Below the pieces are notes generated by a model. It had not been told where the DNA came from, ran no database searches, and worked only from the letters and a program-made list of their open reading frames with translations. Source: Streptomyces rugosispiralis (GTDB lineage: Bacteria > Actinomycetota > Actinomycetes > Streptomycetales > Streptomycetaceae). Taken from it: a stretch of DNA of 64,000 bases. How positions within the stretch are numbered: position 1 is the first letter of the stretch; each line of letters begins with the position of its first letter. Position numbers and translations under genes: made by a program. Of this stretch, positions 39,299-48,380 are shown in pieces. The DNA is taken from contig NZ_JANIAA010000023.1 of the NCBI RefSeq assembly GCF_024505145.1, positions 79,836 to 143,835 of the forward strand, written 5' to 3'.

Positions 39299-39582
39299 AT
39301 TTCCCCCACTGAGAATGGGACCACGGTCGAAGAATGTGCCCGCCGACCGGGAGTAGTTTTCCGCGCGGTCACAGGCACCACACGTGACCCTATGAGACGG
39401 AATTGCACTCAGTGCGGGGGTCAAGAGACCGTTCGGTGGCGAGACTGTGAAAATCGCAGAGCCCTAGGTGTTTACCTGGAGTATCCGCGATGGCGCAACG
39501 GCATGAGCGCGTGCACGAGCATGCGCCCTACGGGCGCAAGTGTCCAGAGGATGTCGGGGAGTTCACCAAGCGGCAACCCAAT

Positions 39583-39610
39583 GCGCGGGCGCCGGGTGAG
39601 GCGCCCGCGC
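39583..39610 (-). terminator. terminator of the tRNA-Cys gene
   Basis: Perfect 11-bp stem, GCGCGGGCGCC (39583-39593) with GGCGCCCGCGC (39600-39610), loop of six, 11 bp past the tRNA 3' end. Between it and the NRPS start (39298-39582) I see no gene; the NRPS promoter must lie there. Confidence 0.85.
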
Positions 39611-39621
39611 CGGGGTGTGGA

Positions 39622-39692
39622 GGCCGTGGCGGGAATCGAACCCACGTAACTCGATTTGCAGTCGAGCCCCTCAACCACTCGGGCACACGGCC
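39622..39692 (-). tRNA. tRNA-Cys (GCA)
   Basis: 71-nt cloverleaf on the minus strand. Acceptor arms GGCCGTG and CACGGCC pair fully. The anticodon stem is CTCGA/TCGAG with loop CTGCAAA, anticodon GCA. The T-loop is TTCGATTC. CCA is not encoded. Confidence 0.97.
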
Positions 39693-39867
39693 GATGTCGG
39701 CTTACGTTCTCGACGATAGGACCGGGGCGGGGCGGGCACAACGGAGCGGCGGGGGCTGCCATACGACTGACACACTGCGTTCATGGCCGCCGTTCATGGC
39801 CACCGTTCATGACCTGCCGGACGCGCCCCCGCCGGGGCGCCGCACCGCGCGGGCGGGCGGCCCGTCC

Positions 39868-40743
39868 TCACTGTGTGGGGCGCCGCGCCAGGAAGTCCTC
39901 GACCACCTGGCGGAAGAGGTCCGGCTCGTCGACCCACGGATAGTGGCCCACCCCGGGCAGCGGTCGCGCCTGGCCGTCCGGGAAGGACGCGGCCACCAGC
40001 TCCCCGGCCCGCATCCCGGTCACCGCGTCCCGGTCGCCGGTGATCGCCAGCACCGGGCACGGCACCTCGCGCAGCCGGGCCAGCACCGCGCGCCGCCCCG
40101 CCTCGTCGACGCCCTGCCAGAAGCCCGCCCGCGCCACCCGGCCCAGCTGCTCGCCCTCGCTCTCGGCGTGCGCCCGCTGTGGCTCCTCCCAGCGGCCGTA
40201 CGCCATGGGGGCGGCCTGGAGCAGCAGTCTGCGCATCTCGGGGAGGTCGGTGGTGTCGGGCAGGAGCTGCACCGCCGTGTACGCGTCCTGCCACCAGGGC
40301 TCGTCGGCGCGGGACTCGAAGATCTCCCGGGCGTCCTCGGGGAGTTCACCCTGGAGCCGGGCGCCCGGACTGACCACGATCAGCCGGCTGAGCCGTTCGG
40401 GGTGGGCGGCCGCGTACGCCTGGGCGGTGGCGGCGGCCGCGTCATGGGCGAGCAGCGGGAAGCGGAGGAGGTCCAGATGGCGGCGGAGCGCCTCGAGATC
40501 CTCGGCGAGCCCGGGGAAGGCGTAGCCGATGGGGTCGACGGCCGGTGGGGAGTCCCCGGTGCCGCGGCTGTCGGGGATGAGGAGGGTGTGGTGGGCGTTC
40601 AGCCCGCCGAGGTCGCCCAGATACGCGGCGTCCCGCCCCGGCCCGCCCGCCAGGCAGATCAGCGGTGGCCCCGCCGAGCCGTCCCGGGCCTCCAGGACGC
40701 GGTAGGCCAGCTCGGTTCCGTCGTACGAGGTGTAGTGCGGCAT
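39868..40743 (-). CDS. alpha/beta hydrolase, proline-iminopeptidase-like
   Basis: 291-residue alpha/beta-fold hydrolase. The early loop AGGPGRDAAYL is like the HGGPG of proline iminopeptidases, and DSRGTGDS follows. The nucleophile elbow reads LLAHDAAAATAQ, with Asp instead of Ser and Ala instead of Gly on both sides. The catalytic His is in GVGHYPWVDEP. The departure suggests altered or lost peptidase activity. ATG 40743 starts MPHYTSYDGTELAYRV; ATG 40770 is also in frame. No operon partner. Confidence 0.8.
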   Translation of the reverse strand: MPHYTSYDGTELAYRVLEARDGSAGPPLICLAGGPGRDAAYLGDLGGLNAHHTLLIPDSRGTGDSPPAVDPIGYAFPGLAEDLEALRRHLDLLRFPLLAHDAAAATAQAYAAAHPERLSRLIVVSPGARLQGELPEDAREIFESRADEPWWQDAYTAVQLLPDTTDLPEMRRLLLQAAPMAYGRWEEPQRAHAESEGEQLGRVARAGFWQGVDEAGRRAVLARLREVPCPVLAITGDRDAVTGMRAGELVAASFPDGQARPLPGVGHYPWVDEPDLFRQVVEDFLARRPTQ

Positions 40744-40963
40744 GGGGTCAGCTTGCCCCAGCTTCGTCATCTTGACCGTGCTTGACCGGGTGTCCTCGCG
40801 CACCCGGGTGTGGCGCCGGGCCGTGGCGCGGCTCCCGCCCGGTTTCGTGGCGCGGCTCGGTGTCCCGGCCGTCCGCGTGACGCGAAAGCGCCGGTAGGGG
40901 CGATCTTGTGCGGCCCCAAATCCCGCTTATGGTTTCGGTTCCCGGGCTCCGTATGATGCGAGT

Positions 40964-41869
40964 GTGTTCGATTCCCGGCACATCAAGACGTTCCACGAGG
41001 TGGTGCGCTCCGGCTCCTACTCCGGGGCCGCCCGTGCCCTCGGCTACACCCAGCCGGCCATCACCCAGCAGATGAAGGCGCTCGAACGGGCCGTGGGCAG
41101 TCCGCTGTTCATCCGGGTCGGCCGGGGGATGCGGCTCACCGAGGCGGGGGAGACCCTCGCCCGGCACGCCGACACCATTCTGACCAGCATCTCCACCGCC
41201 CAGCAGCAGATGAGCGCCATCACCCGGCTGCGCTCGGGCCGGGTGCGGGTCTGCGCCTTCCCCAGCGCCAACGCGACCCTCATCCCCGAGGCCATGGCCC
41301 GGCTCGCCGCCGCCCACCCGGGGGTGCGGGTGGAGCTGCTGGAGGGCGAGCCGCCGGATTCGCTGGGGCGGGTGGTGCGCGGGGAGTGCGACATCACCCT
41401 CGCCTTCACCTATCCCGGGCTGCGCGAGGAGACCCCCGCCGAGCTGGTGGAGATCCCGCTGCTGGAGGACCAGCTGACGGTGCTGCTGCCGACCGGGCAT
41501 CCGCTGGCCCGGCGGCGGGCGGTCAAGCTGGCCGAGCTGAGCGAGGAGCGCTGGATCGCCGGATGTCTGCGGTGCCGCGCCAACTTCCTGCACGAATGCG
41601 CCGAGCAGGGCTTCGCCCCGGACATCGCCTTCACCACGGACGACAATCTGGTGGTGCAGAGCATGGTCGCGGCCGGGCTCGGCGTGGCGATGATGCCGGG
41701 TCTGGTGCTGTCGTTCCTGTGCCACCAGAAGGTCACCGGGCGCGCCCTGGACCCCGCCTCGCGCCGCCATGTCTCGGCGTACGTCCTCCGCGAGCACCTG
41801 GGGATACCGGCCACCGCGCGGGTGCTGGAGGAGCTGAAGACGGTGGCCGGGAACCGGGTCGGATGCTGA
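40964..41869 (+). CDS. LysR-family regulator of the cysteine-oxidation genes
   Basis: 301-residue LysR protein. DNA-binding part: FDSRHIKTFHEVVRSGSYSGAARALGYTQPAITQQMKALE. Effector domain includes RVRVCAFPSANATLIPEA and MVAAGLGVAMMPGLVLSFL. Several Cys residues (GCLRCRANFLHECAEQ) lie in the sensing domain. GTG 40964 is the start. It lies 83 bp upstream of cysteine dioxygenase on the same strand, so it may sense a sulfur metabolite and control those genes; this is inferred from position. Confidence 0.88.
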   Translation: MFDSRHIKTFHEVVRSGSYSGAARALGYTQPAITQQMKALERAVGSPLFIRVGRGMRLTEAGETLARHADTILTSISTAQQQMSAITRLRSGRVRVCAFPSANATLIPEAMARLAAAHPGVRVELLEGEPPDSLGRVVRGECDITLAFTYPGLREETPAELVEIPLLEDQLTVLLPTGHPLARRRAVKLAELSEERWIAGCLRCRANFLHECAEQGFAPDIAFTTDDNLVVQSMVAAGLGVAMMPGLVLSFLCHQKVTGRALDPASRRHVSAYVLREHLGIPATARVLEELKTVAGNRVGC

Positions 41870-41952
41870 CCCCGTACCCATAAGCGGAGCTTGGGGACGG
41901 CTCAACAACCTGTCGTTGGACGTGATGGTGCGGGCGGCAGGACGCTGCCGCC

Positions 41953-42606
41953 ATGACCACCCCGACCGCGTATCCGTCCTCCCGTCTTCTCACGGCACGC
42001 CTCGGCGCGTTCGTCGGCGACGTCCGCGAGGCCGTCGGCCGGGGCCTGGCGCCCGATGTGACCGCCTATCTGGTGGGCGAGCGGCTCGCGCCCCATCTCG
42101 GCGCGGACGATCTGCTCACCCCCGGGCAGCGCGAGGGCCACCTCGACCGCTACCGCCAGCACATCCTGCACGCCGAGCCCGACGGCAGCTTCTCGGTCGT
42201 CGCCCTGGTGTGGCTGCCCGGCCAGCGCACGGCGATCCATGACCATGTGTCCTGGTGTGTGACCGGCGTCCACGAGGGCGAGGAGCACGAGCGGCGCTAC
42301 CGCCTCGTCCCCGACGGACCGGGCTCACGGCTGATCGCGGTGGAGGACGTGGTCAACCCGCGCGGCGCGGTGTGCGGATTCGCGCCGCCCGGAGATATCC
42401 ACAGGGTGTGGAACGCCTGCGGGACGAAGGCGATCTCGATCCACGTCTACGGGGCGGACATCGCCCGCCTGGGCAGCAGCGTCCGGCGGGTCTACGACCT
42501 CCCCACGGCGGACGACGAGCTTCCGGCGGTGGACGGCCACCTGCCGACAGCGGACGGCCACCTCCCCACGGCTGGCGGCCACCTCCCCACGGCGGACGGC
42601 CAGTGA
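41953..42606 (+). CDS. cysteine dioxygenase
   Basis: 217-residue cupin that oxidises cysteine to cysteine sulfinate with O2 and Fe(II). Iron ligands are His96 and His98 (AIHDHVSWCVTG) and His150 (GDIHRVWN). The C-terminal ~35 residues are an unusual repeat, LPTADGH and variants, from a 21-bp DNA tandem repeat (about four units); it is outside the enzyme fold and probably a dispensable tail. ATG 41953. The stop overlaps the exporter GTG (GTGA). Confidence 0.9.
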   Translation: MTTPTAYPSSRLLTARLGAFVGDVREAVGRGLAPDVTAYLVGERLAPHLGADDLLTPGQREGHLDRYRQHILHAEPDGSFSVVALVWLPGQRTAIHDHVSWCVTGVHEGEEHERRYRLVPDGPGSRLIAVEDVVNPRGAVCGFAPPGDIHRVWNACGTKAISIHVYGADIARLGSSVRRVYDLPTADDELPAVDGHLPTADGHLPTAGGHLPTADGQ

Positions 42607-43658
42607 CGCTGACCGCCGCGCCCGGCCGGGCGCGGCAGGCTGCCGGATGGCGGCCGCCCGCACCGGCGTACGGGCTCGGGCTCGCCGTGGCCGGGGTCGC
42701 GGCCGCCTGGGGCGTCCACCGGCTGCTCCCCGCCGTCCCCCTGCTGACCGCCGCCGTGGTGCTGGGCATCGTCGCCGCGCATCTGCCGGGGGCGCGCGGC
42801 CTGGTCCGGGGCGTCTGCCGGGCCGGGCTCTCGCTCGCCGGGAAGCGGCTGATGCGCCTGGGCATCGTGCTGCTCGGCCTCAAGCTCAGCCTGGACGATG
42901 TGCTGGGCCTGGGCTGGGCCACCGTGGCGATGGTCCTGGGCGTGGTCGCCGCCACCTTCTGCGGCACCTGGTGGCTGGGCCGCCGGATGGGGCTGCGCGG
43001 CGACCAGCCGCTGCTGATCGCCACCGGCTACTCGATCTGCGGGGCGTCCGCGATCGGCGCGGTGAGCGAGGTGTCGGACAGCGATGAGCGCGATGTGGCC
43101 ACCTCCGTGGCGCTGGTGACGCTGTGCGGCACGCTCGCCATCGCCGTCCTGCCGCTGCTCCAGCACCCCTTGGGGCTCGGCGACGAGGCGTTCGGCCGGT
43201 GGGTGGGCGCGAGCGTGCACGACGTGGGCCAGGTGGTGGCCACCGCACAGACCGCGGGGCCGTCGGCGCTGGGCGACGCGGTGCTGGTCAAGCTGGTGCG
43301 GGTGGCCATGCTCGCCCCGCTGGTCGCGGTGCTCGCGACGTCCGTACGGGCGCGGGGGCGCACGAAGCAGGCGGAGGGCGCGGAGGCGGAGCGGCGGCGG
43401 CCGCCGCTGGTCCCGCTCTTCGTCCTCGGCTTCCTCGCCATGACCGCCCTGCGCAGCACGGACGTCCTGTCCACCACCGTGCTGGACACCGCCGCCACGG
43501 CCCAGGAACTCCTCCTCGCCGCCGCCCTCTTCGGCCTCGGCAGCGCCGTCCACCTCCCCTCCCTCACCCGCACCGGCGCCCGGGTCGCCGCGCTGGGGCT
43601 GTGCGCGTGGGTGGTGATCGCGGGCGCGTCGTACGGGGGCGTCCTGCTCACCACGTAG
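42603..43658 (+). CDS. putative sulfate/sulfite exporter (YeiH family)
   Basis: 351-residue membrane protein of the YeiH/PSE family with about nine hydrophobic helices. Typical sections: RLGIVLLGLKLSLDDVLGLG, LLIATGYSICGASAIGAV and VGASVHDVGQVVATA. GTG 42603 overlaps the cysteine dioxygenase stop, so the two are made together. Cysteine sulfinate breaks down to pyruvate and sulfite, so this gene probably exports toxic sulfite or sulfate. Confidence 0.88.
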   Translation: MTLTAAPGRARQAAGWRPPAPAYGLGLAVAGVAAAWGVHRLLPAVPLLTAAVVLGIVAAHLPGARGLVRGVCRAGLSLAGKRLMRLGIVLLGLKLSLDDVLGLGWATVAMVLGVVAATFCGTWWLGRRMGLRGDQPLLIATGYSICGASAIGAVSEVSDSDERDVATSVALVTLCGTLAIAVLPLLQHPLGLGDEAFGRWVGASVHDVGQVVATAQTAGPSALGDAVLVKLVRVAMLAPLVAVLATSVRARGRTKQAEGAEAERRRPPLVPLFVLGFLAMTALRSTDVLSTTVLDTAATAQELLLAAALFGLGSAVHLPSLTRTGARVAALGLCAWVVIAGASYGGVLLTT

Positions 43659-43820
43659 GGCTCGGGGCCTCAGCCCTGGACCCTCAGCTCCGGACGGCCC
43701 CGGACCCTCAGCCCCGTGGCCTCACCACGCGAGGCGTCAGACGTACCTAGGCCCAGCGGCCGAGCGCGGCTCCGTCCCGCGACAGGTGTGACGTCCCAGA
43801 ACGCCACTTACCCTGACGCC

Positions 43821-45365
43821 ATGACCCCTCGCGACCCCCTCGATGCCGGTGCCGCCGACTCCGCCGTCACGGACAGCGCCCTGCCGCCCCAGGCGGCCGC
43901 CGACTCCGCCGTCCACCCCGAGTCGGCGGCCGGGGACCTCGGTCCGGCGGAAGCCGGAGACCTGGCGGAAGCCGGAGACCTGGACCCGGCGGGGGACGGC
44001 GACACCGTGCTGGGGCGGCGCTACCGCGCCCTCACCCTCGGCATCGTCAGCGTCGTCTCCCTGATCGCCTTCGAGGCGAGCGCGGTCAACACCGCGATGC
44101 CGGTCGCGGCCCGCGCGCTGGACGGGGTCGAGCTCTACGCGTACGCCTTCTCCGCCTACTTCACCGCGAGCCTGTTCGCGATGGCGCTGTCGGGGGAGTG
44201 GTGCGACCGCAAGGGGCCGCTGACGCCGCTGTTCACCGGGATCGCGGCGTTCGCCGCCGGGCTGCTGGTGGCCGGTTCGGCACAGCGGATGTGGATGTTC
44301 GTGGGCGGCCGGGCGGTGCAGGGCATAGGCGGCGGGCTGGTGATCGTCGCGCTGTACGTGGTGGTGGGCCGCGCCTATCCGCAGCGGCTCCAGCCCGCCG
44401 TGCTGGCGTCCTTCTCCGCCGCCTGGGTGCTGCCGGTCATCGTCGGCCCGCTCGCCGCCGGGACCGTCACCGAACGCGCGGGCTGGCGCTGGGTGTTCCT
44501 CGCCATCCCGGTGCTGGTGCTGGCGCCGCTCGCGGTGATGCTGCCCGCGCTGCGCGCCCTGCCCCCGAGCGAGCTGTCCGCGGGCATGAACCGCCGCCGC
44601 ATCCTGCTCGCGCTCGCCGTCGCGGTGGGCGCCGGGCTGCTCCAGTACGCGGGCCAGGACCTCAGCTGGCTCTCCCTCGTCCCGGCCGCCGCCGGGCTCG
44701 CGCTGCTCGTCCCGTGCGTACTGCGGCTGCTGCCCCGGGGCACCTTCCGCGCCGCCCGCGGACTGCCGTCGGTGATCCTGCTGCGCGGGGTGGCGGCGGG
44801 TTCCTTCCTGGGCGCGGAGAGCTTCGTGCCGCTGATGCTGGTGACCCAGCGGGGCCTGTCCGCGACCGCCGCCGGGCTCTGCCTCACCGGCGGCGGCCTC
44901 ACCTGGGCCCTGGGCTCCTACACCCAGAGCCGCCCCCGCCTGGAGCCGCACCGCGAACGGCTGATGGGCCTCGGCATGCTCCTCATGGCCGTCTCCATCG
45001 CCATGGTGCTCCTGGCCCTCGTCGACTCCGTCCCGGCCTGGATCGTGGCCGTGGCCTGGGTGATCGGCGGCTACGGAATGGGGCTGGCCATCTCCAGCGG
45101 GAGCGTGCTGCTGCTGAAGCTCTCCCGCCCGGAGGACGCGGGCAGCAACTCCGCCTCGCTCCAGGTCTCCGACGCGCTCGGCAACATCACGCTGGTCGGC
45201 CTCAGCGGTGTCCTCTTCGTCACCTTCGGCGGCGGCGAGATCGCCCCCACCGGCTCCACGGCCGCCCACCAGCCGGCCGCCTTCGGGGCGGTCTACGTGG
45301 CGATGGCGGCGGTGGCGCTGGCGGGCGCCTGGGTGACGACGCGGTTGCGGCCCGAAATCCGCTAG
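43821..45365 (+). CDS. MFS drug-type transporter (DHA2/EmrB-like)
   Basis: 514-residue transporter with an acidic, Ala-rich N-terminal cytoplasmic tail of ~70 residues that includes a small repeat (AGDLAEAGDL). Membrane segments follow, beginning ALTLGIVSVVSLIAFEASAVNTAMPV. Motif A is LSGEWCDRKGPL and motif C-like sequence is VLPVIVGPLAAGTVTERAGWRWVF. ATG 43821. The substrate is unknown. It precedes the toxin-antitoxin genes but they have their own operator. Confidence 0.87.
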   Translation: MTPRDPLDAGAADSAVTDSALPPQAAADSAVHPESAAGDLGPAEAGDLAEAGDLDPAGDGDTVLGRRYRALTLGIVSVVSLIAFEASAVNTAMPVAARALDGVELYAYAFSAYFTASLFAMALSGEWCDRKGPLTPLFTGIAAFAAGLLVAGSAQRMWMFVGGRAVQGIGGGLVIVALYVVVGRAYPQRLQPAVLASFSAAWVLPVIVGPLAAGTVTERAGWRWVFLAIPVLVLAPLAVMLPALRALPPSELSAGMNRRRILLALAVAVGAGLLQYAGQDLSWLSLVPAAAGLALLVPCVLRLLPRGTFRAARGLPSVILLRGVAAGSFLGAESFVPLMLVTQRGLSATAAGLCLTGGGLTWALGSYTQSRPRLEPHRERLMGLGMLLMAVSIAMVLLALVDSVPAWIVAVAWVIGGYGMGLAISSGSVLLLKLSRPEDAGSNSASLQVSDALGNITLVGLSGVLFVTFGGGEIAPTGSTAAHQPAAFGAVYVAMAAVALAGAWVTTRLRPEIR

Positions 45366-45371
45366 CACCGC

Positions 45372-45390
45372 GTGGTACCACGCGGTACCA
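45372..45390. promoter_or_regulatory. operator of the RHH-Doc toxin-antitoxin operon
   Basis: Perfect palindrome GTGGTACCAC (45372-45381) followed by a second GGTACC core (45384-45389), 10 bp centre to centre, 8 bp before the antitoxin ATG. Two adjacent half-turn palindromes are what a dimeric ribbon-helix-helix autorepressor would bind. Confidence 0.65.
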
Positions 45391-45397
45391 TCGGCTC

Positions 45398-45595
45398 ATG
45401 GCAGCGCTGAATCTACGTTTTACGGACGAAGAGCTCGACGCCCTGCGCAAGCGCGCGGAGGCGGAGGGCCGGAGTATGCAGTCGTTCGCCCACGACGCGG
45501 TGATCGCTGCGATCAATGAGCACTCCCGGCTGTTCAACGAGGCCGCCGCTCATGTGTTGCGGGCGAGCGAAGAGCTCAACCGGAGGCTCGCCTGA
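45398..45595 (+). CDS. ribbon-helix-helix antitoxin
   Basis: 65-residue Arc/CopG-type protein. The strand LNLRFTDEELDALRKRAEAEGRS and the helix MQSFAHDAVIAAI form the DNA-binding part; the remaining ~25 residues (AAHVLRASEELNRRLA) would wrap the toxin. Doc toxins are usually paired with Phd; an RHH partner is a less common combination. The stop (TGA) shares one base with the toxin ATG. Confidence 0.88.
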   Translation: MAALNLRFTDEELDALRKRAEAEGRSMQSFAHDAVIAAINEHSRLFNEAAAHVLRASEELNRRLA

Positions 45596-45969
45596 TGCAC
45601 TACCTCACCCTGCCCGAACTGCTGAACCTCGCGGAGCGGCTCGGGGCCGACGAGGTGCGCGACTACGGGCTGCTGGAGTCCGCTCTGGCCCGTCCGCAGG
45701 CGAGCGTGTTCGGTCAGGACGCCTACCCGGACGTGTGGCAGAAGGCGGCGGCGCTGATGGAGTCACTGGCCCGAAACCACGCCTTGGCGGACGGCAACAA
45801 GCGGCTCTCCTGGTACGCGACCTGGGTCTTCCTCCACATCAACGGGTATCCACTGAACGCGGACTTCGACGTCGACGAGGCCGAGCGCTTCGTGCTGAGC
45901 GTCTGCCAGGGCGAGCTGGACGTGCCGAAGATCGCGGAGGGGCTGACCGGGTTCACCAACGGAATGTGA
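45595..45969 (+). CDS. doc: Doc/Fic-family toxin
   Basis: 124-residue Doc-type Fic protein. The motif HALADGNKR (62-70) matches the Doc form of the Fic loop, which phosphorylates elongation factor Tu in the P1 prototype. The start is MHYLTLPELLNLAERLG and the C-terminal region (DVDEAERFVLSVCQGELDVPKIAEGL) is standard. Full length, motif intact, so probably an active toxin. Confidence 0.92.
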   Translation: MHYLTLPELLNLAERLGADEVRDYGLLESALARPQASVFGQDAYPDVWQKAAALMESLARNHALADGNKRLSWYATWVFLHINGYPLNADFDVDEAERFVLSVCQGELDVPKIAEGLTGFTNGM

Positions 45970-46080
45970 GTCTGATCCCACCCTCGGGTGGGATCCCCAC
46001 GTACCCCGGAGCGTGGACGACGGCACCGGTAGGCTGACGCGGTTCCCGATCGACCTCGCCGAGCCAGCCCGACGGAGACC

Positions 46081-47877
46081 GTGAGTACTACTGCCGCCTC
46101 CACCAGCCATCACCTCTCGCCCGCCTTTCCCGGCCGGGCGCCTTGGGGTACCGCGAGCAAGCTGCGCGCCTGGCAGCAGGGCGCGTTGGACAAGTACATC
46201 CAGGAGCAGCCGCGGGACTTCCTCGCGGTGGCGACACCCGGCGCCGGGAAGACCACCTTCGCCCTGACCCTCGCCTCCTGGCTGCTGCACCACCATGTCG
46301 TCCAGCAGGTGACGGTCGTCGCGCCGACCGAGCACCTGAAGAAGCAGTGGGCGGAGGCCGCCGCGCGGGTCGGCATCAAGCTGGACCCGGAGTACAGCGC
46401 GGGCCCGCTGAGCCGGGAGTACCACGGCATCGCCATCACCTACGCGGGCGTCGGCGTCCGGCCCATGCTGCACCGCAACCGGATCGAGCAGCGCAAGACG
46501 CTGGTCATCCTCGACGAGATCCACCACGCCGGTGACTCCCGCTCCTGGGGCGAGGCGTGTCTGGAGGCGTTCGAGCCGGCCACCCGGCGGCTCGCGCTCA
46601 CCGGCACCCCGTTCCGGTCCGACACCAACCCCATCCCCTTCGTCACCTACGAAGAGGGCAACGACGGCATCCGGCGCTCCTCGGCCGACTACACCTACGG
46701 CTACGGCAACGCGCTGGGCGACGGCGTCGTGCGCCCCGTCATCTTCCTCTCCTACAGCGGCAATATGCGCTGGCGCACCAAGGCGGGCGACGAGATCGAG
46801 GCGCGGCTCGGCGAGCCGATGACCAAGGACGCCGTCTCCCAGGCGTGGCGCACCGCGCTCGATCCGCGCGGCGACTGGATGCCGAACGTGCTGCGCGCCG
46901 CCGACCAGCGGCTGTCCGAGGTCCGCAAGGGCATCCCGGACGCGGGGGCGCTCGTCATCGCCTCCGACCAGGACTCGGCCCGCGCCTACGCCAAGCTGAT
47001 CCGCGAGATCACCGGCACCAAGGCGACGCTGGTGCTCTCCGACGAGGCGGCGGCGTCCCAGCGGATCGAGGACTTCAGCCACTCCGACGACCGCTGGATG
47101 GTCGCGGTCCGCATGGTGTCGGAGGGGGTGGACGTGCCCCGGCTGGCGGTCGGGGTGTACGCGACCACCATCTCCACCCCGCTCTTCTTCGCCCAGGCCG
47201 TCGGCCGTTTCGTACGGTCGCGGCGGCGCGGCGAGACCGCGTCCGTCTTCCTCCCCACCATTCCGAACCTGCTCGGCTTCGCCAACGAGATGGAGGTCGA
47301 GCGCGACCACGTCCTGGACAAGCCGAAGAAGGACGGCGAGGAGGAGAATCCGTACGCGGAGGAGGAGAAGCTCCTCGAGGAGGCCGAGAAGCAGCAGGAC
47401 GAGGACACCGGCGACCAGGACCAACTGCCCTTCGAGGCGCTGGAGTCGGACGCGGTCTTCGACCGGGTGCTGTACGACGGCGCCGAGTTCGGCATGCAGG
47501 CGCATCCGGGCAGCGAGGAGGAGCAGGACTACCTCGGCATCCCGGGGCTCCTCGAACCCGACCAGGTGCAGATGCTGCTCCAGAAGCGGCAGGCCAAGCA
47601 GATCGCGCACAGCCGCAAGAAGCCGGACGCGGAGGCGGATCTGCTGGAGCTTCCGGCGGAGCGGCGGCCGGTGGTCACCCACAAGGAGCTGCTGGAGCTG
47701 CGCAAGGAGCTCAACTCGCTGGTCGGGGCGTATGTCCATCAGAGCGGGAAGCCGCATGGGGTGATCCACACCGAGCTGCGCAGGGTGTGCGGTGGGCCGC
47801 CGAGCGCGGAGGCGACGGCGGGGCAGATCCGCGAGCGGATCAAGAAGGTCCGGGAGTGGGCCACCCGCATGCGCTGA
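46081..47877 (+). CDS. DEAD/DEAH-box helicase (SF2)
   Basis: 598-residue superfamily-2 helicase. Motif I ATPGAGKTT (~51-59), motif II DEIHH, motif III LTGTPFR, and a second RecA lobe with SEGVDVPRL and QAVGRFVRS. The C-terminal ~190 residues are acidic and predicted coiled, rich in Glu (EEEKLLEEAEKQQDED), and end in helices. GTG 46081. The type is widely kept in actinobacteria, with a presumed nucleic-acid maintenance role. A REP-type hairpin follows at 47914. Confidence 0.9.
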   Translation: MSTTAASTSHHLSPAFPGRAPWGTASKLRAWQQGALDKYIQEQPRDFLAVATPGAGKTTFALTLASWLLHHHVVQQVTVVAPTEHLKKQWAEAAARVGIKLDPEYSAGPLSREYHGIAITYAGVGVRPMLHRNRIEQRKTLVILDEIHHAGDSRSWGEACLEAFEPATRRLALTGTPFRSDTNPIPFVTYEEGNDGIRRSSADYTYGYGNALGDGVVRPVIFLSYSGNMRWRTKAGDEIEARLGEPMTKDAVSQAWRTALDPRGDWMPNVLRAADQRLSEVRKGIPDAGALVIASDQDSARAYAKLIREITGTKATLVLSDEAAASQRIEDFSHSDDRWMVAVRMVSEGVDVPRLAVGVYATTISTPLFFAQAVGRFVRSRRRGETASVFLPTIPNLLGFANEMEVERDHVLDKPKKDGEEENPYAEEEKLLEEAEKQQDEDTGDQDQLPFEALESDAVFDRVLYDGAEFGMQAHPGSEEEQDYLGIPGLLEPDQVQMLLQKRQAKQIAHSRKKPDAEADLLELPAERRPVVTHKELLELRKELNSLVGAYVHQSGKPHGVIHTELRRVCGGPPSAEATAGQIRERIKKVREWATRMR

Positions 47878-47913
47878 CGCGCGGTCCTTTCCCCTCCCCG
47901 CCCCTTCCCACTA

Positions 47914-47932
47914 CCAGGGGCTCGGCCCCTGG
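47914..47932 (+). terminator. hairpin after the helicase gene
   Basis: CCAGGGGC-TCG-GCCCCTGG, 8-bp perfect stem, 37 bp past the helicase stop, of the REP-like type common in Streptomyces. The rest of the gap to 48380 has no convincing gene; it includes an AT-rich pocket (TTTCGAAAAATTTCATGAA near 48087) inside GC-rich sequence. Confidence 0.6.
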
Positions 47933-48380
47933 ACCCCGGGGGTTTGGGCGAAGCCCGCCCGCGGGCCGCTTCCCGTTCCCTCCTCGGCATCGCCGCGTGG
48001 TCCCGGGGTCTGGGGCGGGTCCCAGTTTCGGGAAGGGGCGGGGTGGGGGCGGCCCGCCGCAGGCGTTTGGTTCTGCGCAACCCCCTTTCGAAAAATTTCA
48101 TGAACCGGTCGCAGACCCTCCGCGCCAATGCGGGCAAACCGGGACGGTTTGGATGCGCTCGCGTCGCACGCTTTGGCAGCTCCGCTCGGATTCTGGACAA
48201 ACCCTTCCGCAAAGCGGACCAGCTCGCTAGCGTTCGGGCACGCACACGCCCCGTGGCAGCGCCGCCGCGGAGCGCAGCCGGTGCGTAACCACCGCGACCG
48301 GCGGCCTCTTCGCGCGCCGTCGTCGGGACCGGCGGGGCACCGCACGAAGAGCCGCCACTCATCACCGAGGAGGGGGCGTC

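Noticed and set aside
47944..48288. 114-codon ORF after the helicase
   Set aside because: No ribosome site, no family resemblance, and it runs across the REP-like hairpin flank; probably intergenic.
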